A stretch of DNA of 64,000 nt from Trichopria drosophilae. Its lineage: Eukaryota > Arthropoda > Insecta > Hymenoptera > Diapriidae. The stretch's first letter is position 1. The number at the start of each line of letters is the position of its first letter. This document shows, one piece after another, positions 1-11,639 of this stretch. The notes under the pieces are model-generated. The model saw only the letters and a list, made by a program, of their open reading frames with translations. It was not told the DNA's origin and ran no database searches. The translations under genes and the position numbers were made by a program. The stretch spans positions 159,394,001 to 159,458,000 of the forward strand of contig CM059582.1 of the NCBI GenBank assembly GCA_030407085.1. The letters run 5' to 3'.

Positions 1-1280
1 AGTAGTTAAATTAACTATTTCCATATAGTAAATAGAACAACGAAATTGTTCCATTTACTATTTCCCGTTAATTAAATCATTCGTACATAACCTCAAATAG
101 CAACTATAACCTCTTGTTGTTAATTCTACCACTTATATATGTTAAAACCGTTTCTACCATTTCTTAATGGTTCCATTAACCCTTGTTTTCTCTATGTAAT
201 AACCGAAATAACCACGTAGGAACTAAACAACGTTAGTATGACTAAAATAAATCTGTTGTTAACATTTTTTATTATTTTTCTATGAAAATGTAATATTATA
301 GAATTTCAGTATTTCATATGAAAATAACAAAAGTATATTCCTTGCTAATTTCTGATGTGCCTTCACTACAATTCAATTAGTGTGGTGCATATTCTTTTAA
401 ATATAATTTTTATAATTAATTATTTTCTTCGAATAATAAAATCTATATTTTTTCTGTACAGTATAAAAATATTTTTAATACTGAAAATGCAAGCAACTTA
501 TGTAGTACTCGAATTCCTAAATATGATTAAATATCCAGCGCATAAGTACGGTAAAATATGTACATAAAATGTAAAAATATTGCAAATCTTGTTGGTATGA
601 CGTTGATTCCTGAGAGCCTACGGAGTAGCATGGGTTTTTAAATTGGACTGCGAACACAAAGTCTTATAAATATGAAATATGAGATTCAATGCTATACTTT
701 TATTATATCGCAAAATATGCGGAATCGAACGAAACTTGTCAGGAATTGAAAATATTCTTCCCTATATCAAAAGGAATATAGTGTACTAATTTCTCTATAG
801 TGTAAATAAACATCGACAAGTTCCGAATAAAACGTGAAAAGTTAAAATTATGACTTGCTTTTAACATGGGAACTCACTACAGCTTGACATATTTCTCATA
901 TTAATTATGACAATCAGCTTCACACGTATAGAAGAATATACAAGTAAAATTTGTTTACAAATTATGTGTAGAATTTACAGAACAGTGGATAATCATATAA
1001 AGTACATTATATTGAAATTGCATGGAAGGGCAATAATATACTCAATTTTTTTTTATTAATATATAAGAAATTTAATATATATAACAAATTTAGTTATAGT
1101 TATAAATTTAGTTATCTTTCTTGAAATGTTTAAAAAATAGCGCAAATTCAATATATTACCAGCCCAGTGAAAACTAAATGGCAGATATACATTTTTACGC
1201 CGTCAACAATAACAGGGAACAACCTTTTTATGCAAAGATTGTTTATATAAAGTTATACAGTAGGACATTTTGCTATTTTA

Positions 1281-1408
1281 ACTTTCCTAGCAAAATTTCC
1301 TTCACGAGCGAATTAAAAATTTTTTAAAATGTGTAACAATATTAATTATTAATTGTGAAAAATGTCATAAATTCCCTCGTGAAGGAAATTTTAAGTTTAA
1401 GAAAGTAA
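1281..1408. repeat. Short inverted repeat (hairpin)
   Basis: Arms of about 36 bp around aaatttccttcacgag (1285-1316) and ctcgtgaaggaaattt (about 1377-1392), separated by an AT-rich spacer. MITE-like; no coding content. Confidence 0.6.
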
Positions 1409-1839
1409 AAAAAAATGATATAGAGCATTAAATATAAAAAATTACAAATTCCAATTGGATATTATTTTTCAATACAATTAACTGTCATACACTCATATCC
1501 TAACAAGCAACTTACCAACACGAGAATAACGAAGTAAATGATTGTTTATTTAAATTGATTTCAAGCTAAAGGATAGTCAAATTAACTATTATTTTATCCA
1601 AGAATATTCAGCCTTACTATCGCCAAACAGTTGCACTGAGAGAATGCCAAAGCTGTCAAAATCAGAAGAATAGGCCAGACAATTATGTTATAGACCTGAC
1701 GGTTATACATGTCAGGAATCGGAGGAAAACTGAATGTATCTGTCAAATATACTGTTCTAACAGTGCGAAGCAACGAACAATGATGTTCCAACCAATATTT
1801 TGATGATTGACCTAACGTTTACCTTTTTTCAGGATACAT

Positions 1840-1970
1840 TTTAAATATCGACCCCATTTTGCAATTCATCATTTTGAATTTTGAAAATGTGATATCGAAT
1901 TCGCAATCAGCTACATCGAAAGCCTCCTAATAACAAATTTCAGTTATTTTCCAGGTACAGAAAAATTTGT
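1840..1970. repeat. Interspersed repeat, copy 1 of a three-copy family
   Basis: Contains the pattern cattttgaattttgaaaatgt, then tcgaattcgcaatcagc. This is related to 14400-14550 and 26130-26290, which share a cgccattttgaattttc core and a (t)cggattcgtagtcagc-type block. Age is suggested by heavy divergence. Confidence 0.45.
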
Positions 1971-2292
1971 TCTTAAAGGGTAAAAAAAATGTTGGTAATG
2001 TATTTGCTTACAAATTTTCTTTGTAATTACTTTTACTTCCGAAGGTATTCATTATAAGATCAATATAAATTGGCGATTTAGGTGGTATATCTTAATCTGA
2101 AAAGCAACAAAATATGCTAACCTTGATAACTAGTTAGTACTATGAATGATCTCATTGCAAATGGATCTGAGTTTGTAAAATATTCCTAGCTGTTGTAAGA
2201 TTACCAATTTTAAGTGGAACGTTGAACATAAATGCATATTTTGCAATTTAATATACGCATTAAACACATTCATTACAATGAATTCTATTACG

Positions 2293-2402
2293 TTATTGTA
2301 TGGATAAATAATGTTTCCGCATATTGCATTTCCGATCTTCCAAAATGTTGAACTTTTCATGCTCAGTTTCAAGTTCATCTTCAGAGTTGTTGCCATGTAT
2401 TT
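2293..2402 (-). CDS. dsx-like: Candidate distal (male or shared 3') exon of the doublesex-like gene
   Basis: Acceptor cagttattctgcag opens a frame in the phase left by exon D (split codon G|AA). It encodes 36 acidic, hydrophilic residues starting EIHGNNSEDELETEHEKF and ending KHYLSIQ, with stop TAA at 2293-2295. Skipping the candidate female exon would join exon D to this tail. A second AG eleven bases upstream (after gagattcag, exon start 2413) is also in phase and opens a longer frame of about 100 residues to about 2130. The choice between the two, or whether the segment is an old gene relic, is unresolved. No sequence match to known male tails is recognised. Confidence 0.3.
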
Positions 2403-3980
2403 CTGCAGAATAACTGAATCTCATCTTCATTATGTGGTATGATCATATCCACGCATTTCGCGTAATCAAACCTTAATTTAAATCTTCTCTGACGAAATGT
2501 TGTTTCCGCCCTTCTTTAATGCTCTTCACAATTACGGTGAAAAGTTCAAATCCAAATTCCTTGCTTCATTCACTTCGTATCACGTAACGATCTTCATGAA
2601 GTAGTAATTTCTTCATTATGGCACGACTAATACTTTGTAGGAAATACAGGCTTTCAGTTGACGCCTGCGATGAGCTGCTAATGTAAAGTTTAGTACTTAA
2701 GTTTAATATAAAGAAGCGTAAGCACTCAAAATTTGTAAAAACAATCAACGATGTACTCTCAACAAAAAGTCTTTATAAAATCGCCATAAATTCATTATAT
2801 ATGATATGAAATTCAGTGGTTCTTTAAATGTTATGCAAATTTTATGATAGTTTGAAAAATAGTATGTACAAAATATACAATCGAAAATATTAAGTGCCAA
2901 AACTTTTTTATAGTGAAATATTACATTTTTTAATAATTGTTCAGAAATATTTAGAGAATATTTCAGGGATTTTCAGGAAAAGGTCGGGGAACGTTTGGTA
3001 ATATTCCTAAACTATCATTGTCAAATATTTTAATCCTTAACATGCGAACATTTTTTAATTTCTATATAAAAGTTTTTCTCACAGAATGAGCTATCTCTCT
3101 CGTTATGATTCCTCAATCTCTCCAATAGATGTATATTTTTTACGACGGTAAATTTTATTTTATAATAAGCAATATTTCCGTACACCTATCCTTCATTATA
3201 TGATTTAATATATTCTTTAATGAATAATTGATAAAATTTGCATATTAAATATAAACACATCAGAAATATTTTATAGATCAATTATGCATTTATGCATTAT
3301 ATGACAATATCTTGGTAATTTTTAACGATTTTATAACAACTCTATTGTTTGGGATATTAGAATATTCGTTGATTGCGTCAACGTTGTTGCTGTGAAACTG
3401 ACATAATAATCATAATGTTTTTCCAAAATAAAAAAATTAATATCTCAAGAGAAATGCCTCTAAGGGGCTTCAACAAGCAAATATCTCTAGGCAAAACAGT
3501 TTAATAATATATTCCATGCATTAAATTAAGAAAATTATTATTGGGAAATTTAACATAATGTTCTGCGAAATTTTCCAGAATATACTTTAATATTTACGAA
3601 AAATAGTCACTATAGAAATTAAGGTTTGATAAAATATATTCCAATTGTTTCAATACAATTTTACATTTGATTTTAACAAAGCTATACCAAACTACGTATA
3701 TTTTCTTAATATATAGGTACGAAGTGTAAATTTCAAAAATATTGCAGTGAATTTTTATTTTATAAAAATACAGGTTAATATTATTTTGGAGAATGAAACA
3801 TTAATACATTTTCTTTGGCATCCTGAAGATTTTTTAACGATACTGGATATAACATTTTCAATCTAAAAATCGTATATGTATTGGTATCACAGCGAGAACA
3901 TCGAGTCTATTCTTAACACTTATTTTAAGAGTGCAAACATGTGAAGCGTGAATTTATTTACGTCCATAAAAGATACTTAC

Positions 3981-4538
3981 TACTTTGTTTCGCATCCGTT
4001 CGACAAGTAATCATCTCTCTTCATTGTAGGTAGACGCGCACGAAACCAACGTACTATTTCAACTTATTTAAAGTCGAAGAGCAAATATTTTTATGCATGA
4101 ACTTTCATATACGCAATAATTCAGTTCTTCTTCAATAAGATGATGGTTTTGGAAAAACCTCTTATAATCTTCCAAAAAGTAGCTGAAAGTTGAATCTTCA
4201 ATCTTCGATCGCGACGGTAATACATGACCGATTACAAATTTTGTGCAAAAATCCATTAAAATATTTTTTTTTTCAATCATGAAAAATCTGAATAACGCGT
4301 ATCAAGCATCTCCAGTCTGTGTTCCAAGAAGGATTATTAAAAATGTCGGTTGATACCTTCTTACTAAGAGAATGTTTTCATGTTTCCGGAATGTACGCAA
4401 AATTTGTTAAAAATACGCAAGTAAAAGTACCCAACCAAATAGAATTAGTAAGTGCAATTATATTAACATTAATATCAGTGGCATTTATTTCAAAACAATA
4501 TATTTTCCGAGATGACTCGACGAGGAACATCTGCATTA
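3981..4538 (-). CDS. dsx-like: Candidate female-specific cassette exon of the doublesex-like gene
   Basis: 323 bases after exon D on the minus strand, an acceptor (tttttgatgtctag) opens a frame in the required phase (split codon G|TA). The frame runs 53 residues to TGA at 4378-4380 and begins VMQMFLVESSRKIYCF. Q, E, S and R fall at the spacing of the conserved insect female tail (QYVVNEYSR), with one extra residue at the junction. A strong donor GTAAGTATC at 3980 would close the exon after the stop, giving the cassette form with a stop that is common outside flies. Three GAAGATW motifs lie in the untranslated part. Alternative acceptors at 4316 (13 residues, DWRCLIRVIQIFHD after the junction) and at 4530 (13 residues to a stop, starting DVPRRV) are also in phase, so the exact start is unsure. 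Confidence 0.42.
4165..4207 (-). promoter_or_regulatory. Cluster of three GAAGATW splice-enhancer-like motifs
   Basis: Read on the minus strand: CGAAGATTG (4207-4199) overlapping TGAAGATTC (4200-4192), then GGAAGATTA (4173-4165). All fit NGAAGATWN, a motif proposed as a Tra/Tra2 binding site in hymenopteran dsx and fru. A GAAGAAGAA run lies about 35 bases further on, at 4122-4130. The cluster falls inside the candidate female exon, between its stop codon and its donor. A role in exon inclusion is inference. Confidence 0.45.
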
Positions 4539-4861
4539 CTAGACATCAAAAATGAGTATGTAAATTTCACCTTAAACAATAATAAGCATTCTTTCAATCA
4601 TGCCGCATGTGAAACATATGGATTACCATCATTTTTGTTCCGGTTAAAAATTAAAAACAAATATATAGATGCGTAAAAGTATATTCCTTGAATTGATTGG
4701 AAATTCTGTATAGATTTCATTGAAATTCAAATTGAATATTTATTTGAACAGGATCAAGATTTGATCAATGTTTGAATTCGTGTCTTCATTTTATTGCAAT
4801 CCAAATGTTACAACATAATCATGATTTTCTGTAATTTTATAAGTTTAAATAGAATAAATAC

Positions 4862-5020
4862 CTTTATGAATTCGTTCCCGAGCTTCTTCAACGTTTTTGC
4901 AACTACTTATGAGAGCATCGATCAGGCACAGCTGTATCTGACTTTCAGGCCAGCCAAGAACACGACATTCATTTATTATATCCAGGCTGTCTTTGTATAA
5001 ACGGAAAAAACATGTAACAT
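4862..5020 (-). CDS. dsx-like: Exon D: doublesex-type dimerisation domain (common region)
   Basis: A 159-nt exon with acceptor ttattttgcag next to 5020 and donor GTATTT at 4861. With one base carried from exon C it reads 53 residues from DVTCFFRLYKD to EEARERIHK plus one base. The pattern LYKDSLDII, then LGWPESQIQLCLIDAL, then NVEEARERIHK follows the dsx oligomerisation domain: a helix, a WP/PWE-type turn, a hydrophobic LxxxLIxAL helix and a final ExAxxRI(x)xG helix. The exon border sits at the end of this last helix in phase 1, where insect dsx genes switch between female and male tails. The donor is weak (GTATTT), which suits regulated splicing. Divergence from canonical Doublesex is high, but spacing and exon position agree. 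Confidence 0.8.
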
Positions 5021-6299
5021 CTGCAAAATAACAAAAGTAGGGAATTTATTAAATTATTTATGTAAAAGTTTATAACAATAATACATTAGAATAAAATATG
5101 GATTATATTTAAGATTACATCCCATTATTTATAAATGCAATTAAGAGAAATGTACGCAAATGTATATTGATATTATTAACCATAATATATTGCGATTATT
5201 GTATTCTGACATATCATACTGTTGGTACTTTATTTATTTTCGCTAGTAGATTGTACATTAACATATAAAAATACACCGTTCATCTGAATATACCATTGAA
5301 CATTAGACGCAAATGGATTTCACTGCCTTGCGGTTTGTTAATATCTCTTGTAGTTAAAAATTTATTCCGGCACGGTATGTCAACCGATTTCATATATATT
5401 ATCGTTCTTTATATATATAGACAATCGATTTTATTTGACGCAGGTATATTTAATACTATAGTGTCATTGAATAATTAAAATGCTACCCTCCGTGTGTGCA
5501 TAGTGTAATGATACCATTGGTTGCTAGAAATATATACTATATTTTATTTCAAATATAATAATGGTTATCTGGTATGACACTGGAAATTGGAAAGACATTC
5601 TTTAATATTGGCACTTTTATTTTTAACAATAAATTTACCATATTTAAAATTGCATTGGGATTTGGTCATACAATGGACAATTTTTAGAAATCATTTTGTA
5701 GGTCATAAAAGTGTTGTTTGTTATTTTTCTTTTTCAGGTCATTCTTCTTATTTTCATAAAGGACCTCTCACCTTACCCATGGAAATTAGTATACTGCCAA
5801 GTTTTTGAAACTGCTGATTTATAATTTAGATCTTTTTAACAAAAAATGTATGTAAAATTTCAAAAAATTACCAGTGTTTGAACTACCATGCCTAGTACAC
5901 CTAAAAAAATAAAATAATGTATTTTAATTTTTGTAATAGATTTAGTGTTGCGGAATGCAACAAATTCGCTAAAACCTTGTTCCCAAAATGGGTTTTTCGA
6001 TATTTTCTCATAAACTAAACACGCAAATCATAAAAAAATATAGTGGAATACAAAATCTGGTAATCGTGATAGCAACTAATACCGATAAAACAATCTTTAG
6101 ATGAACAAAATGGCAAACTCGATTTTCAATTGTACAAACAAAATAAAGAATTCATGTATAGGTCTGATAAGTAAAATTACCATATATCTTGAAAGAGAAA
6201 TACGGTATATTGGTTGCGACTAATCCCAATCTTTCAGACTATTCGATGTATTCCTAACATCAACTCTATAAACAAAATTAAAATACATTATTGTATCTT

Positions 6300-6880
6300 T
6301 TATTCAATTTGGGCGCATTGCAAGTGTGTGTAAAATGAGCCCAAAAAAGTATCAAATTTGTAAAATAGCTTTTTACGCACACTGAAACACAAAATACAAC
6401 TTTACATGCGCCTTTTGACCTGCGACTTCCCTTATATCTTCCGGGCACTCGGGTGTCGCAGTGGTCAGGCTCTGTAAATGCGTGTTTTATGAGCACAGAG
6501 AACGATTGTAGAATCGAATTAACGTCGTTGAATAAAATATCGTATGCAACTCGGGCATCAAATGCCGATTTACACATTCCCCTATATAATTACGTAGCGT
6601 GCCTAAAGTCACAGTTTATACCCTTGTTGCATAATATACTGTTTCTCCTGGCTGTGTCAAAATGCTCGTATTTCACGCCTGCCACGCGAGACGAAAGTAT
6701 CCGATTCCATGCGGACAGTGGTGTGAATGCGCACTCCTATCTCATTACTTCCTAGGGACAGAAAGAACAGATAGTGGGAGGAAGGAGATAGGAAATTTTA
6801 CCTGGAGCACTTTCATCCCTTGCAGCATAATATACTATTTTACGTATAGGGACAGGAATAGTTCTTTTACCCATTAAAAG
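6300..6880. repeat. CpG-containing interspersed repeat with ttgcagcataatatac ends
   Basis: Blocks ttgttgcataatatactg (about 6625) and ttgcagcataatatact (about 6820) flank a segment with gaatgcgcactcctatctcattact. The same blocks recur at 48000-48270 (gcatgcgcacttcgtctcattactctctagg and cttgcagcataatatacgg). Open frames here on both strands are side effects of the repeat's higher GC. Confidence 0.5.
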
Positions 6881-8071
6881 GATATAGATTATAGGGGAAT
6901 GTTGAATAAACCGTAATATCTTATCATATTGACATAGCATCTTGCATGGATGTATACTAAACGTTTGATAAAAAATGTTAGAACGATTAAACATTGTCAA
7001 CGTTCGTTAATATCTTCGGGTTCGGTTTTCTAAGATTATGTTAAATTATACATCTTCCTCTTCAGCACAATGTCTCCATATCAAATAAATGAACCTATAG
7101 ATAACATATTTCTGATTCTATAATAGAATTTATTTTACCCTTAATAAACACATGTAATAGATGAGTATCCCTGGTGGAAAAATTGACCACTTTTTGCCTG
7201 GTTTATAGGCATTATTACCGGCTAATAGCCAGATTATGACCAACATTTCCGCTGAATTCTGGCCGGTTTTCTTGTGGTAATGTAACTCTGATGTACCCAT
7301 GAATTAGCCATTATTGATGCCCAAAAACTTTGGAATATAATGCCAGATAGTTGGGTATTTTCTAGTCATCGCAAACTGTATTTAACCAGGTTCGGCCCGG
7401 AACTCGACCAAATTACTCTAGTTGAATTTGGGATCGGAATGGGTCGGGCTGGCCTGGCTGGATTCCAGCCAGAAACCGGTTTGTATTCGGGTCAAATGGG
7501 GCTGATTCGATTTGGGCAACGTATATATTTTTATTTAATAATTATGTTTTCAATTAAATCCAAAGTGAAACGTAATCGAAAGTTGAACATCCGAATTTTC
7601 CGACAGTGATACCAGCAATATAGGGCTCGACTACAATTATGCACCAGCTATGTTGAACAAAGTTTGATGATTGTTCCTGAACAAAATTGGCATGTTTTTT
7701 CTTATTGATAACAGGTTTTGGCAGATTGAGATATGCTTTTGTCGCAGATTATAAGAGTATAATATCGGTACGAATGCAGTTACTATAGATATTTTTGTTG
7801 TTTTAAAGCATTATAAAATCTTATTAATTTCTGGAAAATTTGAGAGTAAGATAGAAAATAAAAAAAAATTGAGTGCGATGTTAATCATGAATTTCTCAGA
7901 TGCAAGGAACAGACATTCCACGTTCATCAGAACGTTATTTTTCACTAATAACATGCACATCATTTATTAAAACAGCGCGGTAATTTAAGTATATAAATTT
8001 ACCGAACATTCTATACATACACTAGAATATAATATTTGTATTGAAACCACTCCGTACACTATGTTATATTA

Positions 8072-8437
8072 TTGAGAGACCTTTCCGAGATTTGCATCAG
8101 TTTAATTAAAAAAAGAGTCCATTTTTGGAACTGTTATCCAGTGCATCTATTTAGACGCAATGTGAATACAAGATATTCCATCCCCAGACGATATTTTAAA
8201 TACCCGCAGTTTCTCGGTATTTTGAACGAAATTCTGTGGGATGCACTTGAAACAGGCAGAAAGAGCACAGCGGACGATCTATGTGAAATAAGATCGAGGG
8301 TAGATTTGTTTACAATATGCAAATTGTTTTACTTTATGAAAGAGTATATTAAGCAGAATAATATATCCGCCAGAGCGCATAATCTGTGTAGTTCTTGTAG
8401 GGGGAATATTAGTTTATTCGCACACTATGACACTTGA
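8072..8437 (+). other. Unrecognised 121-codon open frame beside a CpG-rich island
   Basis: The frame is open for 121 codons, starts MRDLSEICISLIKKRVHFW and includes FLGILNEILWDALETGRKS. There is no recognised domain. The antisense frame over 8134-8322 is also open, so chance is possible. It directly abuts the CpG-rich island at 8438-8900. It lies in the 30-kb intron of the doublesex-like gene on the opposite strand, and could be a nested exon or a relic. Confidence 0.2.
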
Positions 8438-8900
8438 GCATTAAGTGAGCCAATGGGGGGCGAGCCGTACGGAACAGAGACCGCCTACTCACGGGGCTCG
8501 ACGATTCGTTTTTAAATCGGAAATGGCTACCACGGATAGACAACGCGTGGGGCAAACGGTAGAGGGGGGCAGGTGTGCGCGACGTCGCGACGCCGCGCCG
8601 GGCGTCGGTTCCTTCTTTCCTGTATGGAGGTGGCAAGAAGGTCGGCCAAGTAGTAAGAGAGAAAGAGATGGGGTCGAACATCGCATAGAGGGGAATGCAC
8701 GATGAGCGAAATGGAACTATAAGAAAAGGGGAAGGACCATGAAGCGAGATAGAGAAAGTGCTCTGTAGTGGAGGGGACAGGATGAGGGATCTGCTATGGA
8801 GGGAGGTCGTGAAGGGTGAGGCAAGCAGGGAGCCCCTTTGGGTTCTGTCCTGATCTTTCAACGCGCATTAGTCTCTCCTGGCTGGCGCCATTTTGTGTGC
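8438..8900. promoter_or_regulatory. CpG-rich, purine-skewed island; possible promoter or first exon
   Basis: An abrupt shift from AT-rich intron to GC- and CpG-rich sequence (for example cgacgtcgcgacgccgcgcc at about 8580). The plus strand has an agccaatgggg CCAAT-like element at 8447 and ggcgccattttgtg at about 8884, a Pho/YY1-like CAAAATGGCGCC on the minus strand. On the minus strand a consensus donor GTGAGTAGG follows CGAGCCCC near 8498. A 150-codon Ser/Pro/Arg-rich minus frame spans 8409-8861, but it looks like a product of composition. A nested or alternative promoter is inferred. Confidence 0.35.
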
Positions 8901-9100
8901 TGTCATAGACGCGAATCATCAATCACGTTGTACAAGAGGAACTTGCGTTACTCTACCTTCGACGTGTGTTACCGTAGTAACAGTAAAATCACAGTAATCT
9001 TGCTTATATGCATAACGAGTTGATGAACTGATACCATTTCAGATGTAACAAATTGTAATTTTTTTATTTTTAAAAATGGAATTATTTTATACGGTTTTAT

Positions 9101-9220
9101 TACCCAGACCTTAGACCAGGACGAAGTATTGAATTAGGTCACTTCGGGCATAAAAATTACCCTACAGCTTTTCATCAAATGTCGACGTTTCAGACCCTAA
9201 GGAGCCCAATTCAACAATAA
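9101..9220 (-). repeat. Extra inverted copy of the fold-back element's core module
   Basis: The segment with gacgaagtattgaatt, cacttcgggcataaaaatta and gtcgacgtttcagaccct is an inverted copy of the loop of the neighbouring palindrome (10262-10378). It ends exactly where the palindrome's left arm begins. Confidence 0.75.
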
Positions 9221-11464
9221 AACTAGTGTTGGCGTGGTGCGTCGCTCGCTCAGAAACTTCGACTCAGTAGAGAGTCGGCTATTCCTTAATACTCGTTTAT
9301 TTACTAACAGCTTTCAATTATATTATAAAATTATATTGATATTTGGGGGTCCAATCATATTTAGGTCCAAGTGGCTTCGATAGATTATATGTTACAACAA
9401 TATAGTGTTTCTTATATGTATGAAGATTGAAAATGAGCATTTTCAAAACTTCGACCCCGACAACAGGCCCGCCGAAGTATTAATAAATAAAAGTTGCCAA
9501 ACACTTACTTCAAGCACTTGTATTGTAATAGACTATTCGATGCATATTACATGTTTACAGTGTTTTACTAATTACTGTCTGTATCATTATGATCTTATAT
9601 ATACAATATATATATACATATAATTCGTCAAAGATATCTTGAAAGTGTCGAAAAGATCTCTGACGGATATGTTTTAGATACTATAAGACATCTTTTAGAC
9701 ATATCGAAATACATTTTCGCGTCTAGGGCGTAAAAGAACTTATGCGCCCATAGGTGATTACCGTGCTCGAGAGTCTGGCAAAGACTACCCCTGGGGGGTA
9801 GGGGGTCGAAACGTCATAATTTGATGAAAAACTATAGGGTAATTTTTTTGCCGAGGTGACCAAATTCAATACTTTTTCAGACAATAGTCTTAAGCATTTT
9901 AAACCAGTTTTTATGGCATTATCGCTTACTTTAGGAAGAAAATGCATACAACCTTTTTTGTAGAGAATTACATGCTCTATCTTTTTTGTTTGAAACATTG
10001 TTTAATAAAGTTTGTATTTTTCAAAATAAATGCAAAAAACTACGAAGAAACTTAATTGGGGCTAATTTTTTTTTTAGTAATGGACGGATGGATCTGCGCC
10101 AAAATCTAATCAGATCTAAGTTATGCCAAGATGCGTAATTCAAAAAAAAATGTATGTCAATACGCTTATCCGTTCGCGAGTTATCGCGAGACAAAAAAAC
10201 GGGACGTACGGACGTACGGACGTACGTACGTACAAGATCACGGACACAAATTTTTTTATTGTTGATTTGGGTTCCTGAGGGTCTGAAACGTCGACATTTG
10301 ATGAAAAACTGTAGGGTAATTTTTATGCCCGAAGTGCCCAAATTCAATACTTCGTCCAGATTTAGTCTGGGTCGAAGTAAAAATTTGTGTCCGTGATCTT
10401 GTACGTACGTACGTCCGTACGTCCCGTTTTTTTGTCGCGCGATAACTCGCATACGGATTAGCGTAATGACATAAGTTTTTTTTTTAAATATGTGTCTTGG
10501 CATAACACATAGATCTGATTAGATTTTGGCGCATTTGCATCTGTCCATTACTAAAGAACATTAGCCCCAATTACGTTTCTTCGTAGTTTTTTACGTTTAT
10601 TTTGGAAAAATACAATTTTTATCAAAAAATGTTTCAAAGAAAAAAGATAGAGCATTAAATTCTCTACAAAAAAGGTTATATGCATTTTTTTCCTAAAGTT
10701 AACGATAATGCCATAAAAACTGGTTTAAAATGCTTCTGACTATTGTCTGAAAAAGTATTGAATTTGTTCACCTCGGCAAAAAAATTACCCTATTGTTTTT
10801 CATCAAATTTCGACGTTTCGACCCCCTACCCCCTAGGGGTAGTCTTCGCCAGCCCCTCGGGCGCGGTGATCACCTACGGGCGCATAAGTTCATTTACGCC
10901 CTTGATACGAAAATAACTATTTCGATATATCTAAAAGATGTCTTATAGATATCTAAAGATATCTGTCAGAGATCTTTTCGACACTTTCAATATATCTTTG
11001 ACGAATTATATGTACATATATTGTATATATAAGATCATAATAATGCAGACAGTAATTTGTAAAACATAGTAAACAACACGTTATATGCATCGAATAGTCT
11101 GCAATACAAGTGCATGAAGTAAGGGTTTTGCAACTTTTATTTCTTAATACTTCGGCTGGCCTGTCGTCGGGGTCGAAGTTTTGAAAATGTTTATTTTCAA
11201 TTTCACGTCGACGCAGGCCATTGGTCATAGTTGTACATCATTTTTAATTTTCATACATATAAGAAACACGATATTGTTGTTACATATCTATCGAAGCCAC
11301 TTGGATCTAAATATGATTGGACCCCCAAATATCGATATAATTTTATAATATAAATGAAAGCTGTTATTAAGCGAACGAGTATTAAGGAATAGCCTACTCT
11401 CCACTGGATCGTTTCTGAGCTTCTGAGCGACGAAGCGAACGAGGCACCGCGCCAAGCACTAGTT
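9221..11464. mobile_element. Large fold-back (palindromic) element
   Basis: Two arms of about 1.04-1.09 kb (9221-10257 and 10379-11464) are inverted copies around a loop of about 120 bp. The ends match as aaactagtg(c)ttggcg. The arms carry gacgtacgtacgtac runs, a gtagggggtcgaaacgtc block and the gggcgtaaaa-type block. Arm divergence is low, so the insertion looks fairly recent or the arms are kept alike. It encodes no transposase; frames of up to 160 codons inside it are palindrome artefacts. It lies in the longest intron. Confidence 0.85.
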
Positions 11465-11639
11465 TATATATTAGTTTTAATATCGAACAGGTAATTCACA
11501 TTCCTATTGTGAAAACTACATGATACAGCGAATGGCTTAGTACCACCTTATGCCTTTCATTATTACACGGAAATTGTACAGTAGATCTTAATAACACTCT
11601 TCAACACTGATTTTACCTTTTACAATCGCAGTATTAATT

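Noticed and set aside
4068..4280. 70-codon minus frame starting MIEKKNILMDF inside the candidate female exon
   Set aside because: Cannot be reached in frame from exon D through the visible acceptors; treated as the untranslated part of that exon.
8409..8861. 150-codon Ser/Pro/Arg-rich minus frame
   Set aside because: Explained by the purine skew and high GC of the island; no domain, and its exit phase does not fit the next exon of the gene.
10021..10503. 160-codon minus frame
   Set aside because: Lies across the centre of the 9.2-11.5 kb palindrome; repeat artefact.
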